Shown piece by piece: positions 33,906 through 43,174 of a stretch of 64,000 nt of DNA (its first letter is position 1; each line of letters starts with the position of its first letter). Source of the DNA: Pseudomonas typographi (GTDB lineage: Bacteria > Pseudomonadota > Gammaproteobacteria > Pseudomonadales > Pseudomonadaceae); the NCBI RefSeq assembly GCF_014694385.1, contig NZ_JAAOCA010000020.1, forward strand, positions 54,641 to 118,640, read 5' to 3'. A model generated the notes under the pieces. The model was not told the DNA's origin. It did no database searches and was given only the letters and a program-made list of their open reading frames with translations. The position numbers were made by a program, and so were the translations under genes.

Positions 33906-35693
33906 TTAGATCGGCAGCGCGAAATAGAACTGGGTGCCCTGCCCTGGGCGTGAATAGACGCCCATCCGGCCGCCATGCAGTTGCACGATTTCCTTGCACA
34001 GCGCCAGGCCGAGCCCGGCGCCGCCTTTTTTGCGGCCCACCTGCACGAATGGCTCGAAAATCCGCCCTTGCTGGCCGTACGGAATGCCCTCGCCGCTGTC
34101 TTCGACGCTGATGATCAGCCGCTCGGCGTGGCGCCTGGCCTGCAAGCGGATCACCCCGCCTTCGGGGGTGTGGCGGATGGAATTGTCGATTAAGTTGTCG
34201 AGCACGCGGTCGAGTTGGGCCTGGTCAGCATGGATGCGCGGTAATGGCTCGGGCAGGTCGACCAGCAGCTGTATGGCCCCGTCGCGGGCCGCGCCCACAT
34301 GCCGCTGGTAGGCCCGGTCGAGTAGGTCCGGGGCTTCGCACGGCGCCAGCACCAGCTTTTGCTGGCCACTTTGGTAACGTGAGAAATTCAGCAAATCGTT
34401 GATCAATTGCATCAACCGCTGCATCTCGTCTTTAACCGTGGTGAACAGGTCGGCTTCACGGGACTGCGGCGCGAACTGGACACGCTCTTGCAGTAGGCCG
34501 AATGCCATGTGCATGCCGGTGACGGGCGTACGCAACTCGTGGGAGGCGCGCAGAACGAACTCGCTGCGCACCCGCTCGAACGCGCGCTGTTCCGTCACAT
34601 CATGCAGCACCATGACGGCACCGACGATTTGCCCTTGCCTGTGTGCCACCGGGGTCAGGCTCCAGGCGAGCAGGCGGGTTTCGCCGTCCACTTCCAGGCT
34701 GAGGTCGTCCAGCATGCGGTCCAGGCTGCCGCCCCGCAGCACCAATTGCAGTTGCTCATCGAGCTCTGGCCGGCCTAGCGCGGTGGCCAGGCTCATGCCG
34801 GTGCGGGTTTCACCCCAGCCCAATTGCCGTTGCGCAACCGGGTTGAGGTGCTCCAGCAGCCCCTGGCGATCGATCATCAGCAAGCCGTCGTCGATGCTAT
34901 CGAGCACGGCCTGCAAGCGTTGTTGCCCGGCCAGCAGTTCCTCGACATTGGTGGCCTGATGCTCGCGCAGCGCTTTGGCCATGCTGCTGAAGCGCCGGGT
35001 CAGCAGTTTCATTTCCGCGGCATGGGGCGCTGCCAGCACCACGTCGTAATTGCCTCTGCCGATGGCATCGGCGGCCTTGACCAGCGCCTCGATGGGCTCA
35101 CCGAAACGCTGCGCGATACGGTTGGCGGTGATGAAACCGATTGCCAGCACGGCCAGGCCCACGAGCCCAAGCAGGCTGGAGATCATCAGCGCATGGCGAT
35201 GCGAGGCCTGCTGGCGCTTGGCGATGTTGTCGAGGGTGGCCCTGTAGGCGTCGATCAGGTCGCGGCGCACCGCATTGAAGGCGTTGCTTAAGGCACTGTC
35301 GTTACTCAGGTGCGGCGCGCGCGCCAGGGCTTGCTGGTAGGTGCCCAGGTAGCGTTGGTAATTGACGTTGGCGCGGCTCAGCGCCGCATGTTCCGCCTCG
35401 CTGATGTCGCATTCCAGTGCCTGGCCGATCAGCCGGCGAAACTCCACTTGGGTGCTTTCCAACTGGCCTTTGTCGGGTACGTCGGCCTGGGTCATTGCCA
35501 ATTGCTCGCCCAGGTTTTGCCGAAGCTTCAGGCCGAGGTCCAGCGTATCGAAATTGTGCTGCACCAGGGTGTCCTGGCGGTTAGCGATTTGCAACACGCT
35601 GACCAAGCCCAACAACAACCCGAGCAGTGCGACGCTGATCAGCGCCGAGATGCTCAGAAACAGGCGCGTGCGCAATTTCATCGGCAACTTCAT
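33906..35693 (-). CDS. kinB: Sensor histidine kinase KinB
   Basis: 595 aa, the same length as P. aeruginosa KinB. Two membrane segments (about 11-33 and 168-190) flank a helical periplasmic sensor domain; then a HAMP (about 190-245), a PAS domain (about 255-370), a HisKA with H385 in RASHELRTP and a HATPase domain with DNSIRHTPEGG and GAGLGLALCK. Phosphorylates AlgB; in P. aeruginosa it also acts as a phosphatase that restrains alginate production. Its ATG overlaps the algB stop by 4 nt. Confidence 0.96.
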   Translation of the reverse strand: MKLPMKLRTRLFLSISALISVALLGLLLGLVSVLQIANRQDTLVQHNFDTLDLGLKLRQNLGEQLAMTQADVPDKGQLESTQVEFRRLIGQALECDISEAEHAALSRANVNYQRYLGTYQQALARAPHLSNDSALSNAFNAVRRDLIDAYRATLDNIAKRQQASHRHALMISSLLGLVGLAVLAIGFITANRIAQRFGEPIEALVKAADAIGRGNYDVVLAAPHAAEMKLLTRRFSSMAKALREHQATNVEELLAGQQRLQAVLDSIDDGLLMIDRQGLLEHLNPVAQRQLGWGETRTGMSLATALGRPELDEQLQLVLRGGSLDRMLDDLSLEVDGETRLLAWSLTPVAHRQGQIVGAVMVLHDVTEQRAFERVRSEFVLRASHELRTPVTGMHMAFGLLQERVQFAPQSREADLFTTVKDEMQRLMQLINDLLNFSRYQSGQQKLVLAPCEAPDLLDRAYQRHVGAARDGAIQLLVDLPEPLPRIHADQAQLDRVLDNLIDNSIRHTPEGGVIRLQARRHAERLIISVEDSGEGIPYGQQGRIFEPFVQVGRKKGGAGLGLALCKEIVQLHGGRMGVYSRPGQGTQFYFALPI

Positions 35694-37036
35694 AGGTTAT
35701 ATTGCTTTCGCTTGCGGTACAGCGTGGAGGCATCGATACCCAGCGTCTTCGCGGCTTGGTCCAAGGTGTCGCTGGTGGCCAGCACCGCACCGATATGGGC
35801 TTTTTCCAACTCATCGAGGCTCATGGCGGCCCCGATGCGCGGTGCGTTGGTGGTTGGCTGCTCGCCCATGCCCAAGTGGCTGACTTCAACTTTTTCTTGC
35901 GAGCAGATAATACTGGCGCGCTCGACCACGTTGCGCAGTTCGCGAATATTGCCCGGCCAACGGTAATTGAGCAGCGCCGCTTTGGCCTCTTCGCTGAAGC
36001 TGCGCGCCGGGCGTGCATACTCCTTGACGAAGCGCGCCAGGAAGCGTTCAGCCAAGGTGAGGATGTCTTCACTGCGCTCGCGCAACGGTGGCAGGTGCAG
36101 GGTGATCACGTTCAACCGATAGAGCAGGTCTTCCCGAAAGCGCCCATCGCGGACCATGTCCTCAAGGTTCAGGTTGGTCGCGGCGAGGATGCGTACATCT
36201 GCGCGGCGCGTTACCGGGTCGCCGACCCGCTCATATTCTTTGTCTTGGATGAAGCGCAGCAGCTTTGGCTGCAAGGCCAGCGGAAAATCGCCAATTTCGT
36301 CGAGAAACAGTGTGCCGCCGTCGGCTTGATTGACCCGGCCCAAAGTGCTTTCGCTGGCGCCGGTGAAAGCGCCACGGCTGTGGCCGAAGAGTTCGCTTTC
36401 CATCAGTTCTGCCGACAATGAAGGGCAGTTGATGGTCACGCAGGATTTTTTCGCGCGCTTGCTCCACCCATGGATGGCTCGGGCCAGTTCACCCTTGCCG
36501 GTACCGGATTCGCCAAGGATCAGAATGTTGGCATCTGTGACGGCGACCTGGCGGGCGGTTTCGAGCACCACCATCATTGCCGGGCTGTGTGAATCCAGGC
36601 CATCTTTGGGCTTGCGAATCTCCACCTCAAGGGCTTCGAGCCGTGCCGACAGCTGCCGGACCTCCAATTGCTTGGCGGTGGCTAGGCGCAGTTGGTCGGG
36701 GCTACACGGTTTGACCAGGTAATCGGCGGCACCGGCCTGGATGGCATCGACCGCGGTATCCACGGCCGAATGGGCGGTCACGATCACCACCCGCATCCAC
36801 GGCGCCTGTACACGCATTTGTGCCAGTACATCCAAGCCGCTGTCTTCACCCAGGCGCAGGTCAAGAAAGCACAGGTCGAAAACTTGCCTTTGCAGCAGCG
36901 TTTCGGCTTGGGCTGCGCTGCTGGCCGTGGCCACACTGTAGCCTTCGTCTTCCAGGCAGTAGCGGAACGTGCGCAGGATGACGGCTTCATCGTCCACCAA
37001 CAGAATACGGCCCTGCAGACCCGTATCAGTTTCCAT
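35690..37036 (-). CDS. algB: NtrC-type response regulator AlgB
   Basis: 448 aa from the ATG at 37036. Receiver domain with phospho-acceptor D59 ([10 protein letters not shown]), a sigma-54-interaction AAA+ domain with Walker A GESGTGKG, the GAFTGA loop ([10 protein letters not shown]) and Walker [12 protein letters not shown], and a C-terminal Fis-type HTH ([21 protein letters not shown]). GAFTGA is intact, so contact with sigma-54 is possible, although AlgB control of alginate genes in P. aeruginosa is usually described with AlgU. A sigma-54 promoter lies 1.2 kb away at 38270. Confidence 0.96.
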   Translation of the reverse strand: METDTGLQGRILLVDDEAVILRTFRYCLEDEGYSVATASSAAQAETLLQRQVFDLCFLDLRLGEDSGLDVLAQMRVQAPWMRVVIVTAHSAVDTAVDAIQAGAADYLVKPCSPDQLRLATAKQLEVRQLSARLEALEVEIRKPKDGLDSHSPAMMVVLETARQVAVTDANILILGESGTGKGELARAIHGWSKRAKKSCVTINCPSLSAELMESELFGHSRGAFTGASESTLGRVNQADGGTLFLDEIGDFPLALQPKLLRFIQDKEYERVGDPVTRRADVRILAATNLNLEDMVRDGRFREDLLYRLNVITLHLPPLRERSEDILTLAERFLARFVKEYARPARSFSEEAKAALLNYRWPGNIRELRNVVERASIICSQEKVEVSHLGMGEQPTTNAPRIGAAMSLDELEKAHIGAVLATSDTLDQAAKTLGIDASTLYRKRKQYNL

Positions 37037-37246
37037 CGTGCTGCGCTCCCCTACAAAATAATCAGGCCGGCCCGCACGGGGCGGGCAAGTTGCAATGCTT
37101 AATTGTGAATGATTCGGCGCCTGGCAGGGCAACCATCGATAGCTGACAACGCTAACGGACTGAAATTCCGTGAAATTAAGGGGGCGCACGGTTGCTGCTG
37201 GGGGTTGTCCTACTTGCGAAGCACCCACCCAATCTAGGAGGCCAGT

Positions 37247-38074
37247 ATGCCTGTACTCAAACCCGCCGCGTTGGTGCTATTTGCCGCTACGTTGTTCCAG
37301 GCCAACGTATTCGCGGCCCCGCCGGCGGACCAGGCGGCGCGTGACGAAGGTGCCATTTGGATGGCAATGGCATTGAACCAACGGCTGAGCCCCTACACGT
37401 TGAAAGTCGAGGTGCAGGGCGCCCACGCCGTGCTCAGCGGCAAGGTTGAGAACCAGCAAGATAAAGACTTGGCCGAGAGCATCGCGAAAACGGTCGGCCA
37501 GTTGGCGCAAGTCGATAACCAATTGCAAATCGACGCGGCGTTAGGCGACCTGCCGCCCACGCGGCAGCCTGTGGCGCAGCGTATTGACGACGCGACCCTT
37601 ACGGCGACCGTGCGCGCCAAGCTCAGTTGGAATGCACCTACCCAGGGCTCTGACATGACGGTAAGCACCGATGGCGGCGTGGTGACGCTCAAGGGGCACG
37701 CACAAACGGCAGAAGCCAAGCTGCTGGCGGGTACGCTGGCCCACAACACGGACGGCGTATATGTGGTGAACAACTTGATCAGTTTGAGCGCGGCCGATAC
37801 CCAGACCGCTCGCGCCGAAGCGCAGGCCAATGCTGTGGATAACAGCGTGACCGATGCTTGGATCACCAGCAAGGTCAAGGCCAGCTTTTTATATGACCGC
37901 AACCTCGACGCGTTGACCATCGATGTTGCTACACGCGAAGGCATGGTCAGCCTGGTTGGCGAGGTGGTCAGCAGCGAGCAGAAGACCCACGCCGTTGAAA
38001 TCGCCCGCACCCTGCGCGGTGTGCGCGGGGTAGATGCCGACTTGCTTAAGGTAGCCCTTGGCGGAGCCCGGTAG
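37247..38074 (+). CDS. Periplasmic BON-domain protein (OsmY-like)
   Basis: 275 aa with a signal peptide ending at about VFA-AP (24). Three BON-type repeats follow, at about 30-95, 113-180 and 203-270 (for example VQGAHAVLSGKVENQQDKDLAES, STDGGVVTLKGHAQT and ATREGMVSLVGEVVSSEQKTHAVEIA). BON domains bind phospholipid or other envelope surfaces, and OsmY-like proteins are osmotic and stationary-phase stress proteins. CTAGGAGG precedes the ATG. Divergent from algB across 210 bp. Confidence 0.92.
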   Translation: MPVLKPAALVLFAATLFQANVFAAPPADQAARDEGAIWMAMALNQRLSPYTLKVEVQGAHAVLSGKVENQQDKDLAESIAKTVGQLAQVDNQLQIDAALGDLPPTRQPVAQRIDDATLTATVRAKLSWNAPTQGSDMTVSTDGGVVTLKGHAQTAEAKLLAGTLAHNTDGVYVVNNLISLSAADTQTARAEAQANAVDNSVTDAWITSKVKASFLYDRNLDALTIDVATREGMVSLVGEVVSSEQKTHAVEIARTLRGVRGVDADLLKVALGGAR

Positions 38075-38162
38075 GGCGCCCAATAGGTAGCCCGTAATAG
38101 TGTTTTGGGGGCCGCGCAAAAAAGCGGGCCGGCCCGATCGCAACGCGCCTTCTGGCTGTCGT

Positions 38163-38202
38163 GCAAACTGCCCGACGGCGGCGGGCTGATCGGGCAGTTT
38201 GC
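38163..38202. other. 13-bp perfect inverted repeat downstream of the BON gene
   Basis: GCAAACTGCCCGA (38163-38175) and TCGGGCAGTTTGC (38190-38202) with a 14-nt loop. No T-run follows. It could terminate the BON transcript in a factor-assisted way or act as an upstream activator site for the sigma-54 promoter 68 bp further on. Confidence 0.55.
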
Positions 38203-38269
38203 GCGCCGTAAGCCGGTGCCTTGTATTTATAACACACTGATTTAGTTATAGTTTATTTCAATTTGAGGT

Positions 38270-38285
38270 TGGCACGCACGCTGCA
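38270..38285 (+). promoter_or_regulatory. Sigma-54 (RpoN) promoter
   Basis: TGGCAC-GCACGC-TGCA: the -24 GG (38271-38272) and the -12 GC (38283-38284) are exactly 10 bases apart, as in the consensus TGGCAC-N5-TTGC. A transcript would start near 38296, 38 nt ahead of the 92-aa protein gene. An AT-rich stretch directly upstream (38225-38265) could bind IHF. Confidence 0.75.
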
Positions 38286-38333
38286 ACAGGATCGGTGAAC
38301 CGTGAATTAAGCGCCCAATAGGAGGACCACCGG

Positions 38334-38612
38334 ATGAGCCGTCAACCGTTCGCACAAGTTGCCGAAACCCACCTGGTGGTGCGTAAGGGGTTGTTTGTGC
38401 TGCTTGCCGCGCTACTGACCTTGGTGGTTTGCCAACAGTTTCTATACTGGACACAGGCCCCTGAGCCGCTGATTCACATGAACCACGCCACCGCCGCGCC
38501 CCGCATGACTGAGGCCAGTGCCCAGGCGGGGCAGCTACACGGCCGTTTGTTTGCGGTTGAGTCGGTGGACCAAGTCGAGCGTTCCCCTCACGAGCCTCGT
38601 TGGGTGTTCTGA
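38334..38612 (+). CDS. Hypothetical single-pass membrane protein, 92 aa
   Basis: Not recognised. A basic N terminus (about 1-18) and one hydrophobic segment (about 20-38, LFVLLAALLTLVVCQQFLYW) are followed by a polar tail of about 50 residues, presumably periplasmic (HMNHATAAPRMTEASAQ). AGGAGG eight bases before the ATG gives strong support. First gene of a three-gene run with DUF1328 (30 nt gap) and the Ivy-type inhibitor, behind a sigma-54 promoter. Confidence 0.8.
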   Translation: MSRQPFAQVAETHLVVRKGLFVLLAALLTLVVCQQFLYWTQAPEPLIHMNHATAAPRMTEASAQAGQLHGRLFAVESVDQVERSPHEPRWVF

Positions 38613-38642
38613 TCAATTACTACGCGCTGAAGGAGCAAAACC

Positions 38643-38807
38643 ATGCTGAGTTGGGCTATTACTTTTCTGATCATTGCCATCATTGCCGCCGTGCTGGGCT
38701 TCGGTGGTATCGCCGGCACCGCTGCCGGTATCGCCAAGATCCTCTTCGTGATCTTCTTGATCCTGTTCATTGCCTCGTTCTTCTTCGGGCGACGCGGCAG
38801 GCCTTGA
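38643..38807 (+). CDS. DUF1328 small membrane protein (YtjA-like)
   Basis: 54 aa: [10 protein letters not shown] start, two hydrophobic segments (about 4-20 and 30-48) joined by a Gly-rich turn ([11 protein letters not shown]), and a basic end (GRRGRP). This is the conserved DUF1328/YtjA pattern, common next to stress genes. GAAGGAG precedes the ATG. Stop is 2 nt before the next ATG. Function unknown. Confidence 0.93.
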   Translation: MLSWAITFLIIAIIAAVLGFGGIAGTAAGIAKILFVIFLILFIASFFFGRRGRP

Positions 38808-38809
38808 AC

Positions 38810-39280
38810 ATGAACCGCACATTGTTGATACCGCTGCTGGCCGGGTTGTTGCTCGGCAGTAGCGCCGTTGCTATGGCGGGCAATGATGGGCAAGACCGCG
38901 CCAGTGAGTTGGTGTCGTCGGATAAGCAATATCGTAGCGCCTGGCAACAGGCGGTTAAGCATGAGCAACGCCTACCGGACTGGGTATTGAATCTGTCGGG
39001 TGACTCAGATGCCATGAGTGCAGTCCCCAAAAAAGACGGCGACAACTACTTGGTGGGGGAGGTATGCGAAACGAAGGCCGCGTGCCGGAATAATCGGGTG
39101 ATCGTGGCATTCAGTTGGGATAAAACCCACGCCTATGCCTTGTGGGTGCAAGTGCCGGCCGGTTTACCGGAAGACAAAGATCCCGCTAGCCATGCCTATT
39201 ACCGGTGGCTAGGCGACCCTGACGAAGGCATGCAGGCTTTGTTGAAGGAGCAGCTTAGGAAAGATCAAAACTGGTATTGA
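38810..39280 (+). CDS. Ivy-family C-type lysozyme inhibitor
   Basis: 156 aa with a signal peptide ending at AMA-GN (about 24). The Ivy-type loop is present as a disulfide-bounded segment VCETKAAC (about 91-98), corresponding to the CKPHDC loop that plugs the lysozyme active site, followed by NNRVIVAFSWDKTHAYALWVQVP. The loop sequence differs from E. coli Ivy and lacks its His, so inhibition of hen-type lysozyme is uncertain. Coupled to DUF1328. Confidence 0.85.
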   Translation: MNRTLLIPLLAGLLLGSSAVAMAGNDGQDRASELVSSDKQYRSAWQQAVKHEQRLPDWVLNLSGDSDAMSAVPKKDGDNYLVGEVCETKAACRNNRVIVAFSWDKTHAYALWVQVPAGLPEDKDPASHAYYRWLGDPDEGMQALLKEQLRKDQNWY

Positions 39281-39332
39281 CCCTGCTCGGCAGAGAACAG
39301 CCTGCCGGGCCCTAGGGCCCCAACCTACGGCG

Positions 39333-40544
39333 TTAGGCGCCAGTGCGGCGCAACCGCGCCGTGCCAAACCACAGCGCAGTCGCCATCAGGCTTGCCGCCG
39401 CCATAGCCAGTGCCATCGGGTAAGCTGTGCCGTTTTGTGCAGTGGCGACGACGCTGCTAATAAGGAACGCGCAGCCGAATTGTAGCGTGCCAATGAGCGC
39501 TGAGCCGCTGCCGCCGTTCGCTCCCGTGTTGGCCATTGCGATGGCCGCGGCATTGCCACCGATAAACCCCAGCGAGGCGATGGTGAACCACAATGGGATC
39601 ATCAATACCGCCAAGTGGGTGGTATGCGCGCTGGCCACCAGTGCCAGGCTCGCAGCCAAGTTAAGGCAAAGGGCCGCCCCCAGCAGTTTTTGCACCGGCC
39701 AGCGGCGAAGCCCGATGCGGTTGGCCTGTGCCCCCACAATTATGCCCACTGCATTGAGCGCGAACAGCCAGCCGTACTGCTGCTCACTTACCCCAAACAA
39801 CCCCATGAAGACGAAAGGGGAGCCGGTGATGAAGGCGAACATGCAGGCCTGTGCCAGCCCGCCGACTATCGCCGGGGCGATGAAAGCGGGGCGGCGGCAC
39901 AGCGTTGCATAGGTGCGCAGTACCTGCGAGAGCTTGAGCGGAGTTCGCAGCTTGGCCGGCATCGTCTCGGGCACGTAACGCCAAACCAGTACACCGCAGA
40001 GCAGCGCGAAAACCAGCATGAAAACGAATATCGCCTGCCAGCCGGCCAGTACGAGGATCCAGCCGCCGAGCAGTGGCGCCACAAGTGGCGCAAGGGTCAT
40101 CAGCATCAGCAGCGAGGACAGCACCCGGGCGCTTTCGATGGGTTCGAATAAGTCATTAACAATCGCCCGGCCGATGATCATCCCCGCACAGCCGCCAATG
40201 GCCTGCAGTACGCGAAAGCCCGTGAAAACCCCGATGTCCCGGCTCAGCAGGCAGCCGAGGGTCGCAGCGACAAACAGGGCCACGCCGATCAACAACAGTG
40301 CCCGCCGACCGAAGCGGTCAATCAGCGGGCCGTAAAGGGCCTGCCCCAACGCCAGCCCAAGAAAGAACGCCGACAGCGTGGACTCGATGTGGCCATTATC
40401 GGTTTGGAACGCTTGCGCCATCTGCGCGAAGCCCGGCAGGTACATATCGGTGGCAAAGGGGGCGAAGGCCGAAAGCATGGCCAGGACGAGGATCAGCCGG
40501 CGTGTAGGTATGCCGGTGGCGGGCCGGGTGTGATTCATTGGCAT
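39333..40544 (-). CDS. Bcr/CflA family drug efflux MFS transporter
   Basis: 403 aa, 12 predicted membrane segments. Bcr/CflA family features are the N-terminal FAPFATDMYLPGFAQMAQ and the loop GLALGQALYGPLIDRFGRRALLLIG (motif A, about 68-92). Proton-driven export of drugs or amino-acid-like compounds. Start at 40544, with an alternative ATG at 40538. Divergent from an IclR regulator with a shared operator. Confidence 0.93.
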   Translation of the reverse strand: MPMNHTRPATGIPTRRLILVLAMLSAFAPFATDMYLPGFAQMAQAFQTDNGHIESTLSAFFLGLALGQALYGPLIDRFGRRALLLIGVALFVAATLGCLLSRDIGVFTGFRVLQAIGGCAGMIIGRAIVNDLFEPIESARVLSSLLMLMTLAPLVAPLLGGWILVLAGWQAIFVFMLVFALLCGVLVWRYVPETMPAKLRTPLKLSQVLRTYATLCRRPAFIAPAIVGGLAQACMFAFITGSPFVFMGLFGVSEQQYGWLFALNAVGIIVGAQANRIGLRRWPVQKLLGAALCLNLAASLALVASAHTTHLAVLMIPLWFTIASLGFIGGNAAAIAMANTGANGGSGSALIGTLQFGCAFLISSVVATAQNGTAYPMALAMAAASLMATALWFGTARLRRTGA

Positions 40545-40602
40545 GGAAAGTTCGCAGCGACTCGATGAAGGCGCAAAATCTAACCGTTATTCGGGTATAT
40601 TG

Positions 40603-40615
40603 TCCATTAGATGGA
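40603..40615. promoter_or_regulatory. Palindrome TCCAT-TAG-ATGGA, candidate IclR operator
   Basis: A perfect 5-bp inverted repeat with 3-nt centre in the 86-bp gap between the efflux gene and the IclR gene, 15 bp from the IclR start. Flanking TAT and ATA extend its symmetry. Size and placement fit an IclR-family autoregulatory site. Confidence 0.6.
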
Positions 40616-40630
40616 TATTTTAAGTAAGCC

Positions 40631-41410
40631 ATGAACCGAACTTCGCTTGAACGTACAGACAGCCAACGCCCCAGCCGAGGGGCCGATGACGGTTGCCGCA
40701 CCGTGATTACCCGCGCGGCGCGGGTGCTGCGTACTCTGGAGCAGGCCCCCAACGGGCTGACTATCGCGCAAATCACTCGCGCCAGCGCACTGCCGAGAAC
40801 CACCGTGCAGCGGCTGGTCGGTTCGCTGCAGGCGGAGGAACTGGTTGCCGTGCGCGATGGTAGGGTGCGCCTAGGGCCGGCGCTGGCGCGCCTGGCGGCT
40901 GCCGCCCACCAGGATGTTCGCGAACGGTTGCGGCCACACCTGGAGGCGCTCTGCCGTGACACTGGAGAAACCGTGGATGTCTGGGTGCTGCGCGACAACG
41001 AGGCAGTGCTCGTCGACCAAGTTGTGGCGCAGCAGGAGGTGCGGATCGTCGTGCCTTTGGGCAGCCGGTATCCATTGCACTGCACGGCGCCGGGCAAGGT
41101 ATTCCTGGCCGAGTGGGCGAACGCCGACATCGTTGCACTGGCCGAGCGCCCGCTAACAGGGCCCACCCCGCACAGCATCACATCGCTGCAAGCCCTGCTA
41201 GCCGACATCCAGGGTATACGCCGCAGCGGCATCGCCTACGACTGGGAGGAGCACGCTGAAGACGTGTGCGCCTTGGCCTGCGCGGTCGAGCTGGGAAGCG
41301 GGCAACGGCATGCCATCGCGATCCCGGCGCCCGCGCGGCGCTTTCGCCAGCATCAAGCGGCCTTTGAGGCCGCGCTGCGCCAATGCGTGGCTGCGCTGGG
41401 TGGCGAGTGA
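40631..41410 (+). CDS. IclR family transcriptional regulator
   Basis: 259 aa. N-terminal winged helix (about 25-90: VLRTLEQAPNGLTIAQITRASALPRTTVQRLVGSL) and C-terminal effector domain (about 100-255) with GETVDVWVLRDNEAVLVDQV, HCTAPGKVFLA and the typical GIAYDWEEHAEDVCALACAV. Likely controls the divergent efflux gene and itself; effector unknown. Confidence 0.94.
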   Translation: MNRTSLERTDSQRPSRGADDGCRTVITRAARVLRTLEQAPNGLTIAQITRASALPRTTVQRLVGSLQAEELVAVRDGRVRLGPALARLAAAAHQDVRERLRPHLEALCRDTGETVDVWVLRDNEAVLVDQVVAQQEVRIVVPLGSRYPLHCTAPGKVFLAEWANADIVALAERPLTGPTPHSITSLQALLADIQGIRRSGIAYDWEEHAEDVCALACAVELGSGQRHAIAIPAPARRFRQHQAAFEAALRQCVAALGGE

Positions 41411-41797
41411 CTGAACCGACGGCTTTGAAGCCGGCTACTTTACAGGGCCCCGGCGACCGGCACGCCTGTGTCACCCTTTTTTTTGCTGCGAACACTGCCG
41501 TTCGGTCGTCCGATTGCTTGACAGGCCTTTAGCCGCACCGCCGCGCGCAAACGCCCGCCCTGCGGGGGCTTGGGCATCCAGGGCTGGCGGGCAACTGGCC
41601 GTGATACCCAAAGCGATGAAATAGAACCGCTTTTATTATGCCGATTGTGCATGGGGTAGCCGTTTACGGCATTAGACTCTGCCGCCCCCCCTCTGAATAG
41701 TTGCGCCTTTTTTCGGAAATACGGTGTTACACGCCGAGCTTCCCGATGGCCTCCACTGGCCCGGGCCCGATGAATTTTGACGCAAAGGGTAACGATA
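41411..41797. promoter_or_regulatory. Leader region of gltP
   Basis: 387 bp without a credible gene. It contains TTGACA at about 41518, a GC-rich stretch with a G/C-box hairpin (41560-41600), TTTACG-like -35 elements near 41663 and a run of nine C (41684-41692). The Shine-Dalgarno AAAGGG is at about 41785. Confidence 0.45.
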
Positions 41798-43129
41798 ATG
41801 AAAAAGGCAAAGCTGAGCCTGGCCTGGCAGATTTTAATCGGCCTGGTACTGGGCATTTCCCTGGGCGCCCTGCTCAATCACTTCGGCACGGAAAAAGCCT
41901 GGTGGATCAGTAACGTGCTGCAACCCGCGGGCGATATCTTCATTCGCTTGATCAAGATGATCGTGGTGCCGATCGTGATTTCCTCGCTCATCGTGGGCAT
42001 CGCCGGGGTTGGCGACGCCAAGAAGCTTGGGCGCATTGGTGTTAAAACCATCCTCTATTTCGAGCTGGTGACCACCGTCGCGATCGTGGTGGGCTTGGTA
42101 TTGGCGAATGTGTTCCAGCCTGGCAGCGGTATCGATATGAGCACCTTGGGTACGGTGGATATTTCCCAGTACACCAAGACCACCGCCGAGGTGCAGCATG
42201 AGCATGCGTTCATCGCGACACTGTTGAACCTGATCCCCCCCAATATATTCGCCGCCGTGGCCCGCGGCGACATGCTGCCGATCATCTTCTTTTCAGTCAT
42301 GTTCGGCCTGGGGTTATCGAGCCTGCCGGCGGAAACCCGTGAGCCGCTGGTGCGTATGTTCCAGGGCATTTCCGAAACCATGTTCAAGGTCACCCACATG
42401 ATCATGAACTATGCGCCCATCGGGGTGTTCGCATTGATCGCGGTCACGGTGGCCAACTTCGGCTTCGCTTCGCTGTTGCCGCTGGCCAAGTTGGTGATGC
42501 TGGTGTACGTGGCGATCGCGTTCTTCGCCTTGGGTGTGCTTGGCCTGGTGGCGCGGTTGTTCGGGTTCTCCATCCTCAAGCTGATACGCATCTTCAAGGA
42601 TGAACTAGTGCTGGCCTACTCCACCGCCAGTTCCGAGACGGTGCTGCCGCGGGTGATAGAGAAGATGGAAGCCTACGGTGCGCCGAAGGCGATCAGCAGT
42701 TTCGTGGTGCCTACCGGTTACTCCTTCAACCTTGACGGCTCTACCTTGTACCAAAGCATCGCGGCGTTGTTCATCGCCCAGTTGTATGGCATCGACCTGT
42801 CCATCGGCCAACAGTTGATGCTGGTGCTGACCCTGATGGTCACCTCCAAGGGCATTGCCGGGGTGCCGGGCGTGTCGTTCGTGGTGCTGCTGGCGACCCT
42901 TGGCAGCGTGGGCATCCCTTTGGAGGGCCTGGCATTCATTGCCGGGGTGGACCGCATCATGGACATGGCGCGTACTGCGCTCAACGTGATTGGCAACGCC
43001 TTGGCCGTGCTGGTGATCGCCCGTTGGGAAGGCATGTATGACGACGCCAAGGGCCAGCGTTACTGGAACAGCTTGCCCCATTGGCGCAGCAAGCAGCCTG
43101 TGCCGGCGGCAGAAGTGGAGCGCACCTGA
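41798..43129 (+). CDS. gltP: Glutamate/aspartate:proton symporter GltP (DAACS family)
   Basis: 443 aa from the ATG at 41798, preceded by AAAGGG; the 41777 start is not used. DAACS features: eight membrane segments, the Ser-rich loop AYSTASSETVLPRVIEKME (HP1), GYSFNLDGSTLYQSIAALFIAQ (TM7) and the HP2 segment SKGIAGVPGVSFVVL with FIAGVDRIMDMARTALNVIGN. Imports glutamate and aspartate with protons or sodium. Confidence 0.95.
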   Translation: MKKAKLSLAWQILIGLVLGISLGALLNHFGTEKAWWISNVLQPAGDIFIRLIKMIVVPIVISSLIVGIAGVGDAKKLGRIGVKTILYFELVTTVAIVVGLVLANVFQPGSGIDMSTLGTVDISQYTKTTAEVQHEHAFIATLLNLIPPNIFAAVARGDMLPIIFFSVMFGLGLSSLPAETREPLVRMFQGISETMFKVTHMIMNYAPIGVFALIAVTVANFGFASLLPLAKLVMLVYVAIAFFALGVLGLVARLFGFSILKLIRIFKDELVLAYSTASSETVLPRVIEKMEAYGAPKAISSFVVPTGYSFNLDGSTLYQSIAALFIAQLYGIDLSIGQQLMLVLTLMVTSKGIAGVPGVSFVVLLATLGSVGIPLEGLAFIAGVDRIMDMARTALNVIGNALAVLVIARWEGMYDDAKGQRYWNSLPHWRSKQPVPAAEVERT

Positions 43130-43174
43130 TACGCACGTTATCATCCCCGCCAACGTAAATAACGGGGGTGCTCG

